A stretch of DNA of 64,000 nucleotides from Hahellaceae bacterium (GTDB taxonomy: Bacteria > Pseudomonadota > Gammaproteobacteria > Pseudomonadales > Oleiphilaceae): positions 124,001 to 188,000 of the forward strand of contig JACKOD010000005.1 in assembly GCA_024234505.1 (NCBI GenBank), read 5' to 3'. This document shows positions 63,346-64,000 of this stretch, piece by piece (the stretch's first letter is position 1; each line of letters starts with the position of its first letter). Both the position numbers and the translations under genes were made by a program. The notes beneath the pieces were generated by a model. It was given only the letters and a program-made list of their open reading frames with translations, had not been told where the DNA came from and made no database searches.

Positions 63346-64000
63346 ATGACTCAATGTTTTCAACAAGGTATTTTGGCAGATATTCCCGCTCATGGGCGCT
63401 ATTTGTTTTTCAGTCTGAAGCAATCATGCCAAGCAGCAAAAGCACTGTCTTTATTGGCAGAGGCCGCTGATGGTGATCATTGTGTCGTGGGATTGGGGGC
63501 GTTGCTGACCGATGCGCTGGATGTAGATTTGCCCGGGCTGGCAAATTTTCCGTCTCTGGCGGCCAATGGCGTCGCCGTGCCATCCACGCCTTTTGCTTTG
63601 ATGTGCTGGTTACGCGGTGACAGTCGTGGTGCGCTTATTGCCGAAATGCATTCACTTGAAGCCTTATTGGCCCCGGCCTTTCGACTTGAAGTCGCGGTCG
63701 ACGCGTTTCGTCATGGTTCGGGTCGCGATCTGACCGGCTACGAAGATGGAACCGAAAATCCGACTGCGGACGCTGCAATTGATGCGGCTTTTGTCAGTGA
63801 TTCGATTGCCGGTTTACAAAGTGGAAGCTTTGTGGCCATTCAGCAATGGCTACACGAGTTCTCCCAGTTTAACGCTATGACACCGTCCCAGCAGGATGAC
63901 AGTATTGGTCGGCGTAAAGCAGACAATGAAGAGCTTGAAGATGCCCCTGAAAGTGCACACGTCAAACGTACCGCTCAGGAGAGTTTTGATCCTGAGGCCT
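63346..64000 (+). CDS. Dyp-type heme peroxidase, 3'-truncated by the window edge
   Basis: The frame is open from the ATG at 63346 (GAGG 9 bp upstream) to the window end, giving at least 218 residues. The product begins MTQCFQQGILADIPAHGRYLF and contains GRDLTGYEDGTENP near 130, the GxxDG motif with the distal catalytic aspartate of dye-decolorising peroxidases, then SFVAIQQWLHEFSQFNAM and IGRRKADNEEL. It is of the YfeX-like cytoplasmic branch. The proximal heme histidine region lies at the edge (SAHVKRT near 205). Confidence 0.93.
   Translation, partial: MTQCFQQGILADIPAHGRYLFFSLKQSCQAAKALSLLAEAADGDHCVVGLGALLTDALDVDLPGLANFPSLAANGVAVPSTPFALMCWLRGDSRGALIAEMHSLEALLAPAFRLEVAVDAFRHGSGRDLTGYEDGTENPTADAAIDAAFVSDSIAGLQSGSFVAIQQWLHEFSQFNAMTPSQQDDSIGRRKADNEELEDAPESAHVKRTAQESFDPEA

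Overview
The window is a chromosomal segment of a gammaproteobacterium with moderate GC, probably a marine, lipid-storing member of the Pseudomonadales/Oceanospirillales side (Alcanivorax/Ketobacter/Marinobacter-like). Evidence for this is the glyA-nrdR-ribD-ribC-ribB-ribH-nusB-thiL-pgpA order, the lolB-ispE-tRNA(Gln)-prs-rplY-pth-ychF order, the hemA-prfA-prmC order, a wax ester synthase/DGAT, a FabB and an Anr/Fnr-type regulator. The genus is inference. I see no prophage, insertion sequence, CRISPR array or rRNA. Genes are densely packed and nearly all look intact; radA (left edge) and a Dyp-type peroxidase (right edge) are cut by the window.

Layout. 0-11 kb: radA, a PilZ protein, ettA, then the riboflavin/thiamine/nusB operon. 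11-16.7 kb: small conserved unknowns, an AmmeMemoRadiSam A/B pair, a wax ester synthase/DGAT and ispB. 17-22 kb: ompW, anr, a degenerate HemN-like gene, fabB and plsC, with Anr-type boxes before ompW and before the HemN-like gene. 22-28 kb: a purine salvage operon (ade, xdhA, xdhB with 4-bp ATGA overlaps, then a small membrane protein). 28-37.3 kb: two divergent gene sets that form the main accessory block. The minus-strand set is two desaturases, a BASS transporter and a GH3-family protein. The plus-strand set is a GNAT-like protein, a Rieske oxygenase, a GNAT protein and a third desaturase. 37-47 kb: a second PilZ protein, an aldo-keto reductase, tRNA-Met, and the conserved ychF to lolB block plus a TPR lipoprotein. 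47-52 kb: hemA, prfA, prmC, moeB. 52-64 kb: a PhoH/PIN ATPase, CBS, START, DUF2804, bacteriohemerythrin, a DUF6160-like protein, a MalT-like LuxR regulator, YaiI, a metallo-beta-lactamase-fold protein, a PagP-like barrel and the Dyp peroxidase.

The best candidates for something undescribed are (i) the divergent desaturase/Rieske/GNAT/GH3/BASS block, which looks like a pathway for modifying and conjugating an acyl chain, with a near-perfect dyad in its shared promoter region, and (ii) a HemN-like protein that has lost both the radical-SAM cysteines and the SAM-binding glycines yet keeps an Anr box and its place beside anr.
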